Positions 27,635 through 37,160 are shown, numbered from the stretch's first letter. The stretch is 64,000 bases of DNA from Streptomyces canus 299MFChir4.1 (GCF_000383615.1 NZ_KB911612.1:1-64000); one strand, 5' to 3'. A program made the numbers and translations. The notes: generated by a model not told the origin, from the letters alone.

Positions 27635-28756
27635 ATGAAGTCCATGGGACGCCGCGGCTTTCTAACCGCCGCCACGGCACTTGGCATTGGTGCCGGCTTG
27701 TCCACGCATGCCATTGTCTCGGCAGCGGACGAGGACGAGACTTCCGACAAGACTTCGGACATTTCACTGCGGGACCAGGACCTGCCCTTCATCGGCACGG
27801 AAGAGACCTTTTCCACCCATGAGTTGATGGTGCTGAACGACAGGCTCTTCCTCGAGGATACTGGTCTTGCCGAGCTCGGCCCGCGCCGCATCGGTGCAAT
27901 GGATGAGGCGGGGCTCAACGTTCAAATCCTCTCCGCACATACGCCAGGCGTGCAGAATGCCAAAGGCCAGAAGGGCATCGATTTTGCGTATCGTCTCAAC
28001 AAGACGCTCGTCGATGGACCGATGGCCACCTATCCGGGGCGGTTTCAGGCATTTGCAACCTTGCCTCTGCAGAATCCGGAGGCATCGGCAGACGAACTGG
28101 AACGCACAGTTCGGGAAGATGGCTTCCTCGGATGCTTGACCAATGGAATCATCGGGAAGAAATTCCTCGACCATCCCGACTTTGAGCCCTTGCTGGCGCG
28201 CGCCGAGTCCCTTGATGTGCCGATATACATCCATCCTGGCCTGCCGCCTGACGAGGTTTTCGAAATCTACTACAGCAATATGCGGCCGGAATATCAGAAG
28301 GAGTTCCAGGACCAGGTTCTCAGCATCTCTGCATATGGATGGCACCAGGAAGTCGTTACTCAGTGCCTCCGAATGATCACCTCAGGAGTATTCGACAGGC
28401 ACCCCAAGCTTCAGATTATCATCGGCCATATGGGAGAGGGTCTTCCGTTCTTCTACAAACGCATCGTGGAGAAGATGGGCGAAGTGACCGAGAAAAGCCT
28501 GAAAAAGCCGTTCGAGCAGTATTTTCATGACAATTTCTGGTTCACAACCAGCGCATTCCCCCAGACTGAACTGCTTGATCTCCTACTGCAGCACATAAGT
28601 GTGGATCGAGTGATGTTCGCAACCGACTACCCGTTTGCGAATATGAAAACTCAAACCGACTGGTTCCGGGGAGTCGATTTGCCACGCGAAGCAAAGGAGA
28701 AAATTGCGTTCCGAAATGCGGAAATACTGTTCGGAATAAAAATTCCATTGAAGTGA
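27635..28756 (+). CDS. Tat-exported amidohydrolase-family decarboxylase-like enzyme
   Basis: A 373-residue protein from ATG 27635 with GAGGAGAG just upstream. The N-terminus is a twin-arginine signal (GRRGFLTAATALGIG, cut near residue 30). The mature enzyme is an ACMSD/LigW/gamma-resorcylate decarboxylase-like TIM barrel: metal Glu in GTEETFST at 56, His200 in VPIYIHPGL, His265 in IIIGHMGEG, and Asp331 in MFATDYPFAN. The EETF form resembles LigW-type enzymes, which lack the second N-terminal His. GC content is strikingly lower than in neighbours, with many A/T-ending codons, suggesting acquisition from a proteobacterial source. An exported member of this family is unusual. The substrate is probably an aromatic acid or a lactone (inference). 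Confidence 0.82.
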   Translation: MKSMGRRGFLTAATALGIGAGLSTHAIVSAADEDETSDKTSDISLRDQDLPFIGTEETFSTHELMVLNDRLFLEDTGLAELGPRRIGAMDEAGLNVQILSAHTPGVQNAKGQKGIDFAYRLNKTLVDGPMATYPGRFQAFATLPLQNPEASADELERTVREDGFLGCLTNGIIGKKFLDHPDFEPLLARAESLDVPIYIHPGLPPDEVFEIYYSNMRPEYQKEFQDQVLSISAYGWHQEVVTQCLRMITSGVFDRHPKLQIIIGHMGEGLPFFYKRIVEKMGEVTEKSLKKPFEQYFHDNFWFTTSAFPQTELLDLLLQHISVDRVMFATDYPFANMKTQTDWFRGVDLPREAKEKIAFRNAEILFGIKIPLK

Positions 28757-29050
28757 CGCGCCAGCGTCGGCAGAAGTGGAGAATGCTTTGGCTGTAAGAG
28801 CTCCTAACAGAATGAGCCAGCTGGAATGACTGTGCGTCAGGTGGTGTTGCATGCGTGACGAGGGGGGTGTGGGGCGGTTATTGGGGCGGGCAGCCGCGGG
28901 CGTCACGCCAGCGCCCGAGTCTGTCCGTCGTCATCGCCTGCACAGTCTCCCGTGCAGTGCGGCGCCCTTTGCTTGCGGTGAGCGATCGACTCCCTTCGGG
29001 AGCCGGCGCGAGTCCCGGCAGTCAGCGGTGGCCGCTGCCGTGGGCCTGGC
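28757..29050. other. Intergenic between convergent genes, no feature recognised
   Basis: About 295 bp between the convergent genes ending at 28756 and 29051. The first 90 bp retain the lower GC of the amidohydrolase, then composition jumps back to the GC-rich level near 28850, marking a probable edge of the imported segment. Confidence 0.45.
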
Positions 29051-30187
29051 TCAGTGGATTGGGGAGACCCTCAGTACCCGTCGCACGCCCTGTGACCAGT
29101 GGGACGAGTGTTCCTCGGGGTACACGCTGACGGTGCCGTCGGGAAGGTGACGGCCGATGACGTGGTAATAGTCGGTCCGGCCCCGTTCGTTGTAGGCGCC
29201 CATGCTCGGCACCTCGTAGCTGCCTTCGGGGTAGTAGGGGAAGCACGTCCCCCACAACACCGGGATCATGGTGCTGCGGTCACCGAGGAACGGCTTGGCG
29301 CCCTGCCGGTCCGCCGGGAGCCGCCCGGCACGACGACGCATGCCCTGCCAGAGCAGGTACTGGGGGATGGTGATGGAGCCGATGTGCCGTCCGGCCGGTC
29401 GATGCGTCTCGGCGTCTTCCTTCTGTATGTCCTTCATCTGCCATTCCGCGCCTATGCCGCAGTACTTCAGTCCTCGCCCCGCCGGTTCAGGCCTCTCGAT
29501 ATCGTCCAGGACGAAGCCGATCAGCCAGTCGGCGTCCTGGCCGTCGTCGTGTCTGGCGGCAAGGCGCGCCCGCTCGGCCTCGAGCGCGACGGAGTGGACA
29601 GCGGGCCGGCCCGTGGTCCTGGACGCCCAGTCGGCGATCCGCTGCCAGGGGGAGGGCTGAGGTGCCGGTGGATCGTAGGGGTACCGGTAGGGGTTCAGGG
29701 GAACCTCGTCGCTGATCTCGGCCCACCCGACTGCGTCGATCAAGGCGAGAAATCGCTGCCACCCACCCAGACTGCGAATGCTGGGAGTCATGACCAGATC
29801 ATCCCGGCGCCCGGCTGCGGCTCGCTGGACCAGCCAGGCCCTGGTCTCGGGCTGCACAAAGGCGTCGAGGGCCGTACGGCTCGGCATGCCGTGAACAGTG
29901 AATCCCATGGTGCGCAGCACTGCCGCACAGGCCTCGTGCTGTCGGTCGACGCGCTCGTCGTAGCCATGTCCGGCCTTCGCCACCGTTACCCCCTGCTGAC
30001 GGAACTCCCGTCCCGCTCGCCCGACGTCGGATCTGAATCCTTCCCGGTTTCGCTCCTGGAACCCGTTGTTGTGGTACATGACACTGGACTCGCAGGTCAC
30101 AGCGTCTGCGCCGTGCAGGACCGACGTGCCCCATGCCGTGCATACGGGACAACGCAGAAGGTCGGACCCGCTACCACAGTTGCTCAA
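29051..30187 (-). CDS. Hypothetical protein with N-terminal zinc-ribbon-like cysteines
   Basis: A 378-residue protein from TTG 30187. The first 35 residues contain CGSGSDLLRCPVCTAWG and a later Cys, giving a possible zinc ribbon, which argues for this early start over the internal ATG at MYHNNGFQER. The middle is helical (KAGHGYDERVDRQHEACAAV; LGGWQRFLALIDAVGWAEIS). The C-terminal part has aromatic-rich strands (WGTCFPYYPEGSYEVPSM, TDYYHVIGRHLPDG). I do not recognise a family or catalytic motif. It is divergent from the DUF2750 gene. Confidence 0.65.
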   Translation of the reverse strand: MSNCGSGSDLLRCPVCTAWGTSVLHGADAVTCESSVMYHNNGFQERNREGFRSDVGRAGREFRQQGVTVAKAGHGYDERVDRQHEACAAVLRTMGFTVHGMPSRTALDAFVQPETRAWLVQRAAAGRRDDLVMTPSIRSLGGWQRFLALIDAVGWAEISDEVPLNPYRYPYDPPAPQPSPWQRIADWASRTTGRPAVHSVALEAERARLAARHDDGQDADWLIGFVLDDIERPEPAGRGLKYCGIGAEWQMKDIQKEDAETHRPAGRHIGSITIPQYLLWQGMRRRAGRLPADRQGAKPFLGDRSTMIPVLWGTCFPYYPEGSYEVPSMGAYNERGRTDYYHVIGRHLPDGTVSVYPEEHSSHWSQGVRRVLRVSPIH

Positions 30188-30275
30188 CAGGTAGCGGAAA
30201 TCAGCGTGTTGTTCTTCTGCAAGCCCTTACAACCCCTAACGAAATGAGTGTTGGAGAACGGTAGGCTCGGTGGCC

Positions 30276-30629
30276 ATGAGTCAGAGCGGTTCGCAAGCGG
30301 CGGCATTCTTCCGAGACGTCCGCCAGAGCGGCGTGGTCTGGCTTGTACGGTATGACAACGGAAGCCCGACACACCTCTCTGCGGACGGCACGCGAAGCCT
30401 TCCCTTCTGGTCGACCTCACCCCGCGCCCAGAGGGCAGCAAAGATCTGGGGGCATGGACTCCGCGTTGAGTCCATGCCCTTGAACACCTGGTGCGATCAC
30501 GTACTGCCCGACGCCGCCCGGGATGGACTCGTGATCGGCATCAACTGGAGCGGGGCGCGCCTGGTCGGCTGGAGCTTCACCCCCGACGAAGTTCTCAACC
30601 GGCTATCGGCGGCTCACACAATGACCTGA
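30276..30629 (+). CDS. DUF2750 domain protein
   Basis: A 117-residue protein from ATG 30276 (a GTG lies two codons earlier). It shows the DUF2750 layout: QAAAFFRDVRQSGVVWLVR, then SLPFWSTSPRAQRAAKIWG, then TWCDHVLPDAARDGLVIGIN and WSGARLVGWSFTPDEVLNRL. It is a small cytosolic protein of unknown function, often an immunity-like or accessory protein in actinobacteria. The last 35 bases overlap, on the other strand, the end of an IS5-type remnant, so the insertion landed at the very 3' end without altering most of the protein. Confidence 0.8.
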   Translation: MSQSGSQAAAFFRDVRQSGVVWLVRYDNGSPTHLSADGTRSLPFWSTSPRAQRAAKIWGHGLRVESMPLNTWCDHVLPDAARDGLVIGINWSGARLVGWSFTPDEVLNRLSAAHTMT

Positions 30630-30909
30630 GTTGTCGGTGGGTGATCAGGCAGCAGGCGAGTTTGAGGAACGCTTCGTGGATGTCGGCTCGCCGTTCCCAG
30701 CGGACGCGCAGGCGTCGGAAGCCGTGCAGCCAGGCAAAACTCCTCTCCACAACCCAGCGGTAGGTGCCCAGTCCGGTGCCGTGCAGGGTGCCGCGGCGGG
30801 CGATCGCGGGCACGATGCCGCGGGCGCGGACCTGGTCGCGGTAGATGTCGTGGTCGTACCCGCGGTCGGCGAACAGCGAGTCCGGCTTCCGGCGAGGATG
30901 CCCGACCAT
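30595..30909 (-). pseudogene. IS5-family transposase, C-terminal fragment
   Basis: About 104 residues are open: KPDSLFADRGYDHDIYRDQV with the second catalytic Asp, then YRWVVERSFAWLHGFRRLRV with the catalytic Glu, then a basic end. The N-terminal half is missing; upstream sequence changes abruptly near 30910. The element is inactive. Confidence 0.8.
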
Positions 30910-31042
30910 GTCCAGGCGACCTGAAGATCATTTACGGGAACACCCCTTGGGGGTCGTCTTCGAAAACGGATCTTTACCAGCACAGGAAGGACGCGCGTTT
31001 GACCGCCGCTTCGTAGGAAGTGGCGGTTTTCTCGTACTGGTG

Positions 31043-31204
31043 GCGATGCCACAGAAGCCCAGGATGTGCGCGCCGTCCTGGAAGGGTCGGACCGCGACCC
31101 CGCCCGCGACGTGTTCTGGCGGCTGAGCCATATCTAGCCGCAGATCACCCGGGTCCGTGCCGACCGCGGCTATGCCGGCGACAATCTGGGTCGGCGATCG
31201 CACT
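31043..31204 (+). pseudogene. Second IS5/IS4-type transposase fragment with in-frame stop
   Basis: Reading from about 31051 the plus strand gives AQDVRAVLEGSDRD and ARDVFWRLSHI, then a TAG, then PQITRVRADRGYAGDNLG. This matches the central catalytic block around the second Asp (usual form H-P-x-I-T-x-V-W-A-D-S-x-Y-A-G). It is a short, mutated remnant unrelated in position to the minus-strand IS5 piece beside it. Confidence 0.5.
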
Positions 31205-31304
31205 TCAGTACATGAGAATCATTCGCCAAAGCGTGCAACCGTATGACCCTCACATATGTCTCATACTGTGACCACCAGTCCCCGACGTCTCGTAAGGGGG
31301 CGTC

Positions 31305-31814
31305 ATGTACACCCGCCATCGCCTCATGGCCATCACCGCGAGCGCACTCCTCCTGGCCGGCACCGCGGCGTCGGCCTCTGCCGCCGCCACGTCCCCGGCA
31401 CCGTCCACGAGTCTCGTGGTCAACGCCAGGATCGCCGGTCACTGCTCCTTCGACCGGGTCGTCATCGATGTGAAGGGCAAACTGCCGCCGACCACCGTCA
31501 CGCGTGTCAAGGAACTCCGCTACGACAGCTCGGGGAAGAAGGTCCCGCTGGCCGGGAAGCACTTCCTGGAGATCAAGCTCTCCCCCGCCGCAGCCCACAA
31601 CAACGCGGGCAGGAACGTCTACAAAGGCCCGCGCCTGATCAAGCTGAATCTGCCGAAACTCAAGGGCTTCGCACTGACCGGCGACTTCGAAGGCGTCGTG
31701 ACCTTCGGAGCCGCGTTCAACAGCAAGCCCTCCTACACGACGAAGCAGCTACACCGCCCCGAGCGCTTCGTCCTCGACATCGCGCACCACAACGTCTGCC
31801 GTTCCTCGCACTGA
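31305..31814 (+). CDS. Secreted AMIN-like domain protein
   Basis: A 169-residue protein from ATG 31305 behind AAGGGGG. A Sec signal peptide covers about residues 1-27 (ITASALLLAGTAASASA). The mature part carries an AMIN-like beta domain: HCSFDRVVIDVKGKLPPTTV, KELRYDSSGKKVPLAGKHFL, and at the end RPERFVLDIAH. The family in Streptomyces is small, exported and thought to bind cell-wall polymers; no enzyme activity is expected. It stands alone. Confidence 0.75.
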   Translation: MYTRHRLMAITASALLLAGTAASASAAATSPAPSTSLVVNARIAGHCSFDRVVIDVKGKLPPTTVTRVKELRYDSSGKKVPLAGKHFLEIKLSPAAAHNNAGRNVYKGPRLIKLNLPKLKGFALTGDFEGVVTFGAAFNSKPSYTTKQLHRPERFVLDIAHHNVCRSSH

Positions 31815-32974
31815 GGTGCATTAACGGATCCTGGGGCCGCGGACCGCCTCACACGAGGGCGGCACCGGGTGTAATCGTCATCCGCGTGTCCCAGCCCGCC
31901 GCCGCGAAGCTGATCGGCCGATCCATCCTCATCGCGATTAACGCCTTCACCGACGCCGACACCGATGCGCCGTCGGGACGTCGCCTATGACGGCGACCCT
32001 GTCGACTCCACGAAGGTGCCCAGTGCCACGGCACCAGAGGACAAGATCACCGAAAACACCGGGGCCATCCTCGACGCAGTCGCTCGGCTGCGGCCGCGTC
32101 CCGGCTATGTCAACGGTCACGACTATGAGGACTGATACATCAAGGTGACGCCGGCCCTCCTGCTCGCCCTGGCGCAGCTAACCCGAGACCGCCACAGGCA
32201 TGAACTGAACGGTCGGCTCGAACAGTGGTCGAACCCGCTATGCATGGAGCCTGTCGGTCCCGTGCTGTCATTCGACGCATATCCGGAGGCCTGGTGCGTG
32301 AGGACCGTCAAGGCCACCGGACTGCCGTGCGAACTGCACATTCCTGAGCGCGCCGCGGCCTCGGGCGCTGCACATGGGCTGGCCCCTGCGCACAGCGGAT
32401 CTGTCGCTCTGCGCCCTCGACGGCGATGACCGATGCAAGGACCACGCCGCCCAGTGCCGAGCCGTCAAGGGCGACGGAGCGGTCTGCTACCGGCCTGACT
32501 GTCGCGCGTCCCCAAGCACCGTCAGGCGCAGGCGTCCGACGCGGCAGTATGGGCCGGAAGTGGCCCAGCGGCGTCCCTGAGCTGTTCGCGACTTGCGGCC
32601 GGGCCGGCGTCTGGGCCTGTGCAGCAGCACGTCACGCGTCAGGGTGGCAGTTCGACAAGAACCGGTTGCGAGAAAGCCGGTGCCGGATATTGACGTCCAT
32701 GGCGACGAGTGTGGGCCTGGAGCCGAAGGTGCTGAAGGCAGGCCTGGAGGGTGGCATGCCCTGGCTGACGCCGACAGGCCTTGCGTCGGAGGCATTGGAG
32801 AAGCTGGACCGAGCGCTGTTGGCCTGGATCCAGGATCCACGATCCAGGCGACCTGTCCCGGCTGGAGCGGAAGCTCGCGAACTGCCATCCCGCCCGGAAT
32901 AGCAGATGAAACGGGTGTGGTCTCCGGACGAGTAGACCGGCGAAGCGTATGACGCCGCCCACGACACAGCGTGT
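31815..32974. other. Long low-information region, no gene supported
   Basis: About 1.16 kb crossed by several short open frames on both strands (for example 32145-32429 and 32426-32902), none with recognisable domains or consistent codon use. A segment at about 31990-32137 reads as a plausible protein end (ITENTGAILDAVARL) before a stop and may be gene debris. I see no RNA gene. Confidence 0.4.
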
Positions 32975-33205
32975 GTGACGATCGGCGGCCATCGACTGCA
33001 TCCGCGCCATCTCGACGCCTACACCGCTATCGCCTACGAGCTCGCCGACCTTGCTGATCAGGACGAGGAGTTTGACCCCGACGACGTAGAGAACGAAGAC
33101 GATTTCGTCCGTGGTGACCTGGATGCCGCGTTGGCCTGGGCCGCCGCCGGCGTCTCCGTCGTGCAGCAGTCACTCCCCTACCCCTTCCGCGACGTCCTGC
33201 CGTAA
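32975..33205 (+). CDS. Small acidic hypothetical protein
   Basis: A 76-residue frame from GTG 32975. It is strongly acidic in the middle (DLADQDEEFDPDDVENEDD) with a hydrophobic end (LAWAAAGVSVVQQSLPYPF). No family is recognised and no ribosome site is obvious. It may be a real small gene or a fragment of a larger lost one. Confidence 0.35.
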   Translation: MTIGGHRLHPRHLDAYTAIAYELADLADQDEEFDPDDVENEDDFVRGDLDAALAWAAAGVSVVQQSLPYPFRDVLP

Positions 33206-33757
33206 GGCCCCACCGACAACTGGCCCGCTCACCGCCTAGCTAGTGCACGCCTACGCGAACCTGTTGCAGTTGAAGCACCCGCGCAAGGCCGGCACCTGGT
33301 TCACGGCGATGGTCTACTTCAGCCCGATGGACAACACGGGCGCCCGCTTCCTTGCTCCCGGAGGGCCTTCCGGCTCCCTGGCCTTTGGATTCTGACTACC
33401 CCAGGGACCCGATGGTCCGGTGCCGGTGGACCACAACGCTCTTGCGGTCCCGCGCCCAGAACAGCTGAGGAGCTCCCCTTGACGCACGGCCTGGGCTTCC
33501 GCTCCCCCGACGGCTGCAGCAGACTCGCGGTCACCGACCTGGACGGTTTGCTGTCCGCCGTCCGCTTCGCCCTCATACGGATCCAGTGCCGCCCCGAGCT
33601 GGTCGACGGCTGCCTGGGCCGAGGCCTGCTTGATCATCAACCCGCTCTGATACCCAACCCCGACAACAGCCATTTCCCCGGGAAGCGCAAGGAACTTCAG
33701 CGATGTGATGCCGCTCACGTCGCGTCACGGGAAAGACGGGAGCGGTGTCTTGGGGGC
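33206..33757. other. Intergenic, possible coding debris
   Basis: About 550 bp. A short frame after 33243 reads LLQLKHPRKAGTWFTAMVYF and then stops, possibly the end of a lost gene. The frame of the next SDR is open upstream to 33479 but shows no SDR homology before 33758. Confidence 0.35.
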
Positions 33758-34501
33758 ATGACCGACACGAAGCAGTCCGCAGTCCTGATCACCGGCGCCA
33801 ACAAGGGCCTGGGCCACGAGGCCGCCCGCCGCCTCGGAAAGCTGGGCTGGAAGGTGTTCCTCGGCTCCCGGGACGAGGATCGGGGCCGCGAGGCCGCCGA
33901 GAAGCTGGCCGCCGACGGCATCGACGTCGTCCTGGTCCCGCTCGACGTCACCTCGGAGGAGTCCGTGGCGGCCGCCGAAGAACTGGTCCGCACGCACACC
34001 GACCGGCTGGACGTCCTGATCAACAACGCCGGCGCGCCGGGCCACGCGATCCACCCCGCCCAGGCGACCGTCGCCGAGGTCCACGCCGTCTACGACACCA
34101 ACGTATACGGCCCGATCCGCGTCACCCACGCCTTCCTGCCGCTGCTGCAGGCCGCCGACCACCCGCGGGTGGTGATGGTGTCCAGCGCCGGCGGGGCATT
34201 CTCCGTGGTGACCGACCCGGAGCAGCCGGTTTCGAAGATGCACGAGCTCGCCTACAGCTCCTCCAAGGCGGCGCTGAACATGCTCACCATCCGCTACGCG
34301 CAGGCGTTCCCCGGCATCAAGTTCAACGCCGCCACCCCCGGGGAAGTCGCGAACCACACCTTCGCAGCCACCGACATGAACAACAACATGGGCCGGCTGA
34401 CCGTGACCGAGGGCACCGATTCGATCGTTCGCCTGGCGCTGCTGGACCCCGACGGCCCGAGCGGGACCTTCACAGATCGGCTCGGCCCCATACCGTGGTG
34501 A
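33758..34501 (+). CDS. SDR-family NAD(P)-dependent oxidoreductase
   Basis: A 247-residue enzyme from ATG 33758 with a G-rich ribosome site. The Rossmann cofactor loop is TGANKGLG near residue 11, the structural motif NNAG near 88, and the catalytic Ser in VVMVSSAGG with YxxxK as AYSSSKAAL. The Arg after the first strand region (GSRDEDRGREAAEKL) favours NADP(H). It reduces or oxidises a carbonyl/alcohol; the substrate is unknown. The gene faces the convergent alpha/beta hydrolase at 34605. Confidence 0.87.
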   Translation: MTDTKQSAVLITGANKGLGHEAARRLGKLGWKVFLGSRDEDRGREAAEKLAADGIDVVLVPLDVTSEESVAAAEELVRTHTDRLDVLINNAGAPGHAIHPAQATVAEVHAVYDTNVYGPIRVTHAFLPLLQAADHPRVVMVSSAGGAFSVVTDPEQPVSKMHELAYSSSKAALNMLTIRYAQAFPGIKFNAATPGEVANHTFAATDMNNNMGRLTVTEGTDSIVRLALLDPDGPSGTFTDRLGPIPW

Positions 34502-34604
34502 TCACCCGGCCGCACCGTGATCGTCAGCTACGTACGCCGGCACACGCCCGAGCCGAGCCGAAGGCCGACTTCGCGTCCGACTCACCGATCCGGATCCAAA
34601 CCGA

Positions 34605-35639
34605 TTACCCGGCCGAGGCTGCGTGACAGACCAAGAGCTGACGGCGCAGCCATGCCACTCGGGCGGCGATGGCGTCCTGCGAAATCACGGCATGAGGGAC
34701 CACGACGTCGAACCCGTGGAACCCACCGGGCCAGACGTGCAGTTCGAGGCGGCCGCCCGCCTGCCATATGCGGCTTGCGTAGGCGACGTCCTCGTCCCGG
34801 AACGTTTCGGCAGACCCGACGTCGATGAACGTGGACGGCAGGCCAGAGAGGTCTGCCGCACGGGAAGGCGCAGCGTACGGGGACACATCCGGTCCTCCGC
34901 GAACGCCGTCGCCGAGGAGCGCGTTCCATCCGGTCTCGTTCGAGGAGCTGTCCCAGATGCCGACGCCGCGCATCTGCCGAGTAGAGGGCGAGTCGTTGCA
35001 GTCATCAAGCATCGGCGACAGGAGCAGTTGGGCCAGAATTGCCGGGCCTTTGCGGTCGCGTGCCATCAAGGTGACACCTGCCGCGAGGCCGCCGCCGGCG
35101 CTCGCACCGCCGATGACGATGCGTTCGGGGTCGATGTTGAGCTCGTGGGCCTGATCCGACACCCACACCAGGCCCGTGTAGCAATCCTCGACGGGCCCCG
35201 GGTGGGGTGTCTCGGGTGCGAGCCGGTACTCGACCGAAACCACGGCCATGCCCATCGGCTCGGCCAGGTTCAACATCTCGACCAGGCCGAACCGGTTGTC
35301 TCCGACGATCACGCCGCCGCCGTGGATGTGGTAAATCGCCGGGGTCGGGGTCGCCGCGTGCTTCGGGAGACAGATCAGCAGCGAGATATCCGGTTGCCCG
35401 TCCGGCCCTGGCACCGCCCACTCCTCCACGCTGTAGGTGCCACCCCGCGAGAGGGCCTCGTCGGTCGGGGTGTCCACCCCGGGGACGGGCTTGCGCATCT
35501 CAGAGATGTTGTCCCAACGGTACGCGTCGGGGGAACGCAGGCTGGTCAGGATCTCAATGACGGGAGCGAGCTCCGGGTCGAAGGGCGGGGGCGGTCCGAC
35601 CGGTTGGGCGGATGACGGGTCCGTGAGTTGCGTGGTCAT
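34605..35639 (-). CDS. Alpha/beta hydrolase (HSL-like esterase)
   Basis: A 344-residue enzyme from ATG 35639 with AAGGAG seven bases upstream. HSL-family features: oxyanion HGGG in YHIHGGGVIVGD, nucleophile Ser in IGGASAGGGLA (G-x-S-x-G), acidic residue in FIDVGSAETFRDEDV, and His in WPGGFHGFD. It has no signal peptide, so it is probably a cytosolic esterase on short-chain or bulky esters. It lies about 330 nt downstream of the SDR gene on the same strand. Confidence 0.87.
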   Translation of the reverse strand: MTTQLTDPSSAQPVGPPPPFDPELAPVIEILTSLRSPDAYRWDNISEMRKPVPGVDTPTDEALSRGGTYSVEEWAVPGPDGQPDISLLICLPKHAATPTPAIYHIHGGGVIVGDNRFGLVEMLNLAEPMGMAVVSVEYRLAPETPHPGPVEDCYTGLVWVSDQAHELNIDPERIVIGGASAGGGLAAGVTLMARDRKGPAILAQLLLSPMLDDCNDSPSTRQMRGVGIWDSSSNETGWNALLGDGVRGGPDVSPYAAPSRAADLSGLPSTFIDVGSAETFRDEDVAYASRIWQAGGRLELHVWPGGFHGFDVVVPHAVISQDAIAARVAWLRRQLLVCHAASAG

Positions 35640-35971
35640 GTGTTCTCCTTGCGGTAGTCAACGGGGTGTCTGAACGGGATGTCTGCCTGCCCCAGCTCAC
35701 GGGTCATCGATACATGTCATGTGGCCGATGCGGCCCGCCATCTGGTGGGTCAACCTGAGCGCGCGCACACGCAAACCGGTGACACGCAGCCGGCCTGGAG
35801 ACGCGCGGCGCGATCTCGACGACCAGGCGAGCACCGTGAAGCGCGACAACGGCGTCGTCGACGCGCTTCTCGGTGCTGCCGAGCAGCGTCTGAGAGTTCT
35901 CCTTGCGAAGGAGGGGGCTCCGCCGTCGGGTCGAACCGCTCGCGAGTGGCCACTCGGAGCCGGTGCCTGGC
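35640..35971. other. Intergenic, no feature recognised
   Basis: About 330 bp between the esterase start and the SDR stop. Open frames on both strands are composition artefacts. The esterase promoter should be here. Confidence 0.4.
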
Positions 35972-36760
35972 TCAGACGGTCGGGACGGTGCCGCCGTCGA
36001 TCACGTACTCGGCTCCAACGATTGCCGACGCGCGGTCCGAGACCAGGAACCCGACCAGGTCCGCGATCTCCTCGGTATCCGCGAACCGTCCCAGGGGCAC
36101 TCCTCCGAGGGAGTCGTATATGCTCTGCTTGGCTGCCTCACGGGTGAGTCCATTCCCCTCGGCGATCCGGTCCACGAATCTTTCGTAGGCTTCGGTCTCG
36201 ATTCCGCCGGGGCTGATCGCGTTGACCCGTACGCCGCGCGGCGCGAGCTCATTGGCAAGTCCCTTGCTGTATGTGCGCAGCGCGGCCTTCGCTGCCGCGT
36301 AAGCCAAGGACGCGTCGTATTGGGGCAGCTCACGCTGGATCGAGGTGAAGTGCAGCACCACGCCCGCCCCAGACCCGATCATTGCCGGGAGAAGAGCCCG
36401 ATCCAGCCGCACCGCTCCAAGCAGGTTGAGGTTCAGCTCGGTGAGCCACTGGTCATCGGTGATGACCGCGAATCCACCCGACGGCGTCGACGCCCCCCCG
36501 ACGACGTGCACCAGGATGTCGAGTGTGCCGCCGGCCTCTGCGATGCGAGCGGCAACGGCGTTGGCGCCTTCGATCGTCAACAGGTCCGCTTCGATGAATC
36601 GGTCAGGGTGCTCGTACCCGTCGGGCATCGTGCGCGCCGTCACGTACACGTCGGCACCCATCTCTCGCAGCCTCTCCACGACGGCCTTGCCCGAGCCCTT
36701 CGAACCGCCCGTGACCAGCGCCCGGCGGCCGTCGAGACGATCGCGATCTGAACTAGACAT
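35972..36760 (-). CDS. SDR-family oxidoreductase
   Basis: A 262-residue enzyme from ATG 36760, with GGAGAGAA directly upstream. Cofactor loop TGGSKGSG near 18, VHVVGGAS in the NNAG position, catalytic Ser in LHFTSIQRE and YxxxK as AYAAAKAAL, then the ISPGGIETEAY loop and a classical SDR C-terminus (VGAEYVIDGGTVPTV). It is a 3-ketoacyl-reductase-like oxidoreductase of unknown substrate. It lies 37 nt behind the NTF2-like gene on the same strand and is probably co-transcribed with it. Confidence 0.88.
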   Translation of the reverse strand: MSSSDRDRLDGRRALVTGGSKGSGKAVVERLREMGADVYVTARTMPDGYEHPDRFIEADLLTIEGANAVAARIAEAGGTLDILVHVVGGASTPSGGFAVITDDQWLTELNLNLLGAVRLDRALLPAMIGSGAGVVLHFTSIQRELPQYDASLAYAAAKAALRTYSKGLANELAPRGVRVNAISPGGIETEAYERFVDRIAEGNGLTREAAKQSIYDSLGGVPLGRFADTEEIADLVGFLVSDRASAIVGAEYVIDGGTVPTV

Positions 36761-36797
36761 TTTCTCTCCACTGAAGATCGAGGTAGCGCGGGTTCGG

Positions 36798-37160
36798 TCA
36801 GGCCGGGTGGTTGGCGATGACGAGTTCGGCGACGAGGTCATCGCGCAGCGCGAATCGGTAGTCGAGCTCGGCGACGCCACCCGGGAAGGTGCCCTCGAGC
36901 CGCACGGTGACCACCCAGTGGGCGTCATCGACGCGGCGAGCGCCGATCTGCTCGGTCGTGTACTCGAACTCGGACCCGGCGTCCCGCAGGAACGCGTGGG
37001 CCTCCTCTCGGCCGCGGAAGGTCTCGCCCTGGTCGACGACCACCGCGTCCTCGGCGAGGAACGACGAGGCGGTGTCGGCGTCGCGGACGACGTGGGCGGC
37101 GAAGAACTCGCGCACGGTGGTCGGGAGCAGATCGGACGGGAGATCGGTGTGCTGTGTCAT
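36798..37160 (-). CDS. NTF2-like / SnoaL-type nuclear transport factor 2 protein
   Basis: A 120-residue protein from ATG 37160. The cone-shaped NTF2 fold is indicated by TTVREFFAAHVVRDADTASS, FLAEDAVVVDQGETFRGREE, then WVVTVRLEGTFPGG and LDYRFALRDDLVAELVIA. Such proteins act as small isomerases, hydratases or binding proteins. Divergent from the MerR gene with a shared control region of about 80 bp, and followed by the SDR gene. It is a likely MerR target. Confidence 0.8.
   Translation of the reverse strand: MTQHTDLPSDLLPTTVREFFAAHVVRDADTASSFLAEDAVVVDQGETFRGREEAHAFLRDAGSEFEYTTEQIGARRVDDAHWVVTVRLEGTFPGGVAELDYRFALRDDLVAELVIANHPA

Noticed and set aside
31170..31598. A 142-residue minus-strand frame opposite the AMIN-like gene
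   Set aside because: Antisense to a gene with a clear signal peptide and domain; no protein character of its own.
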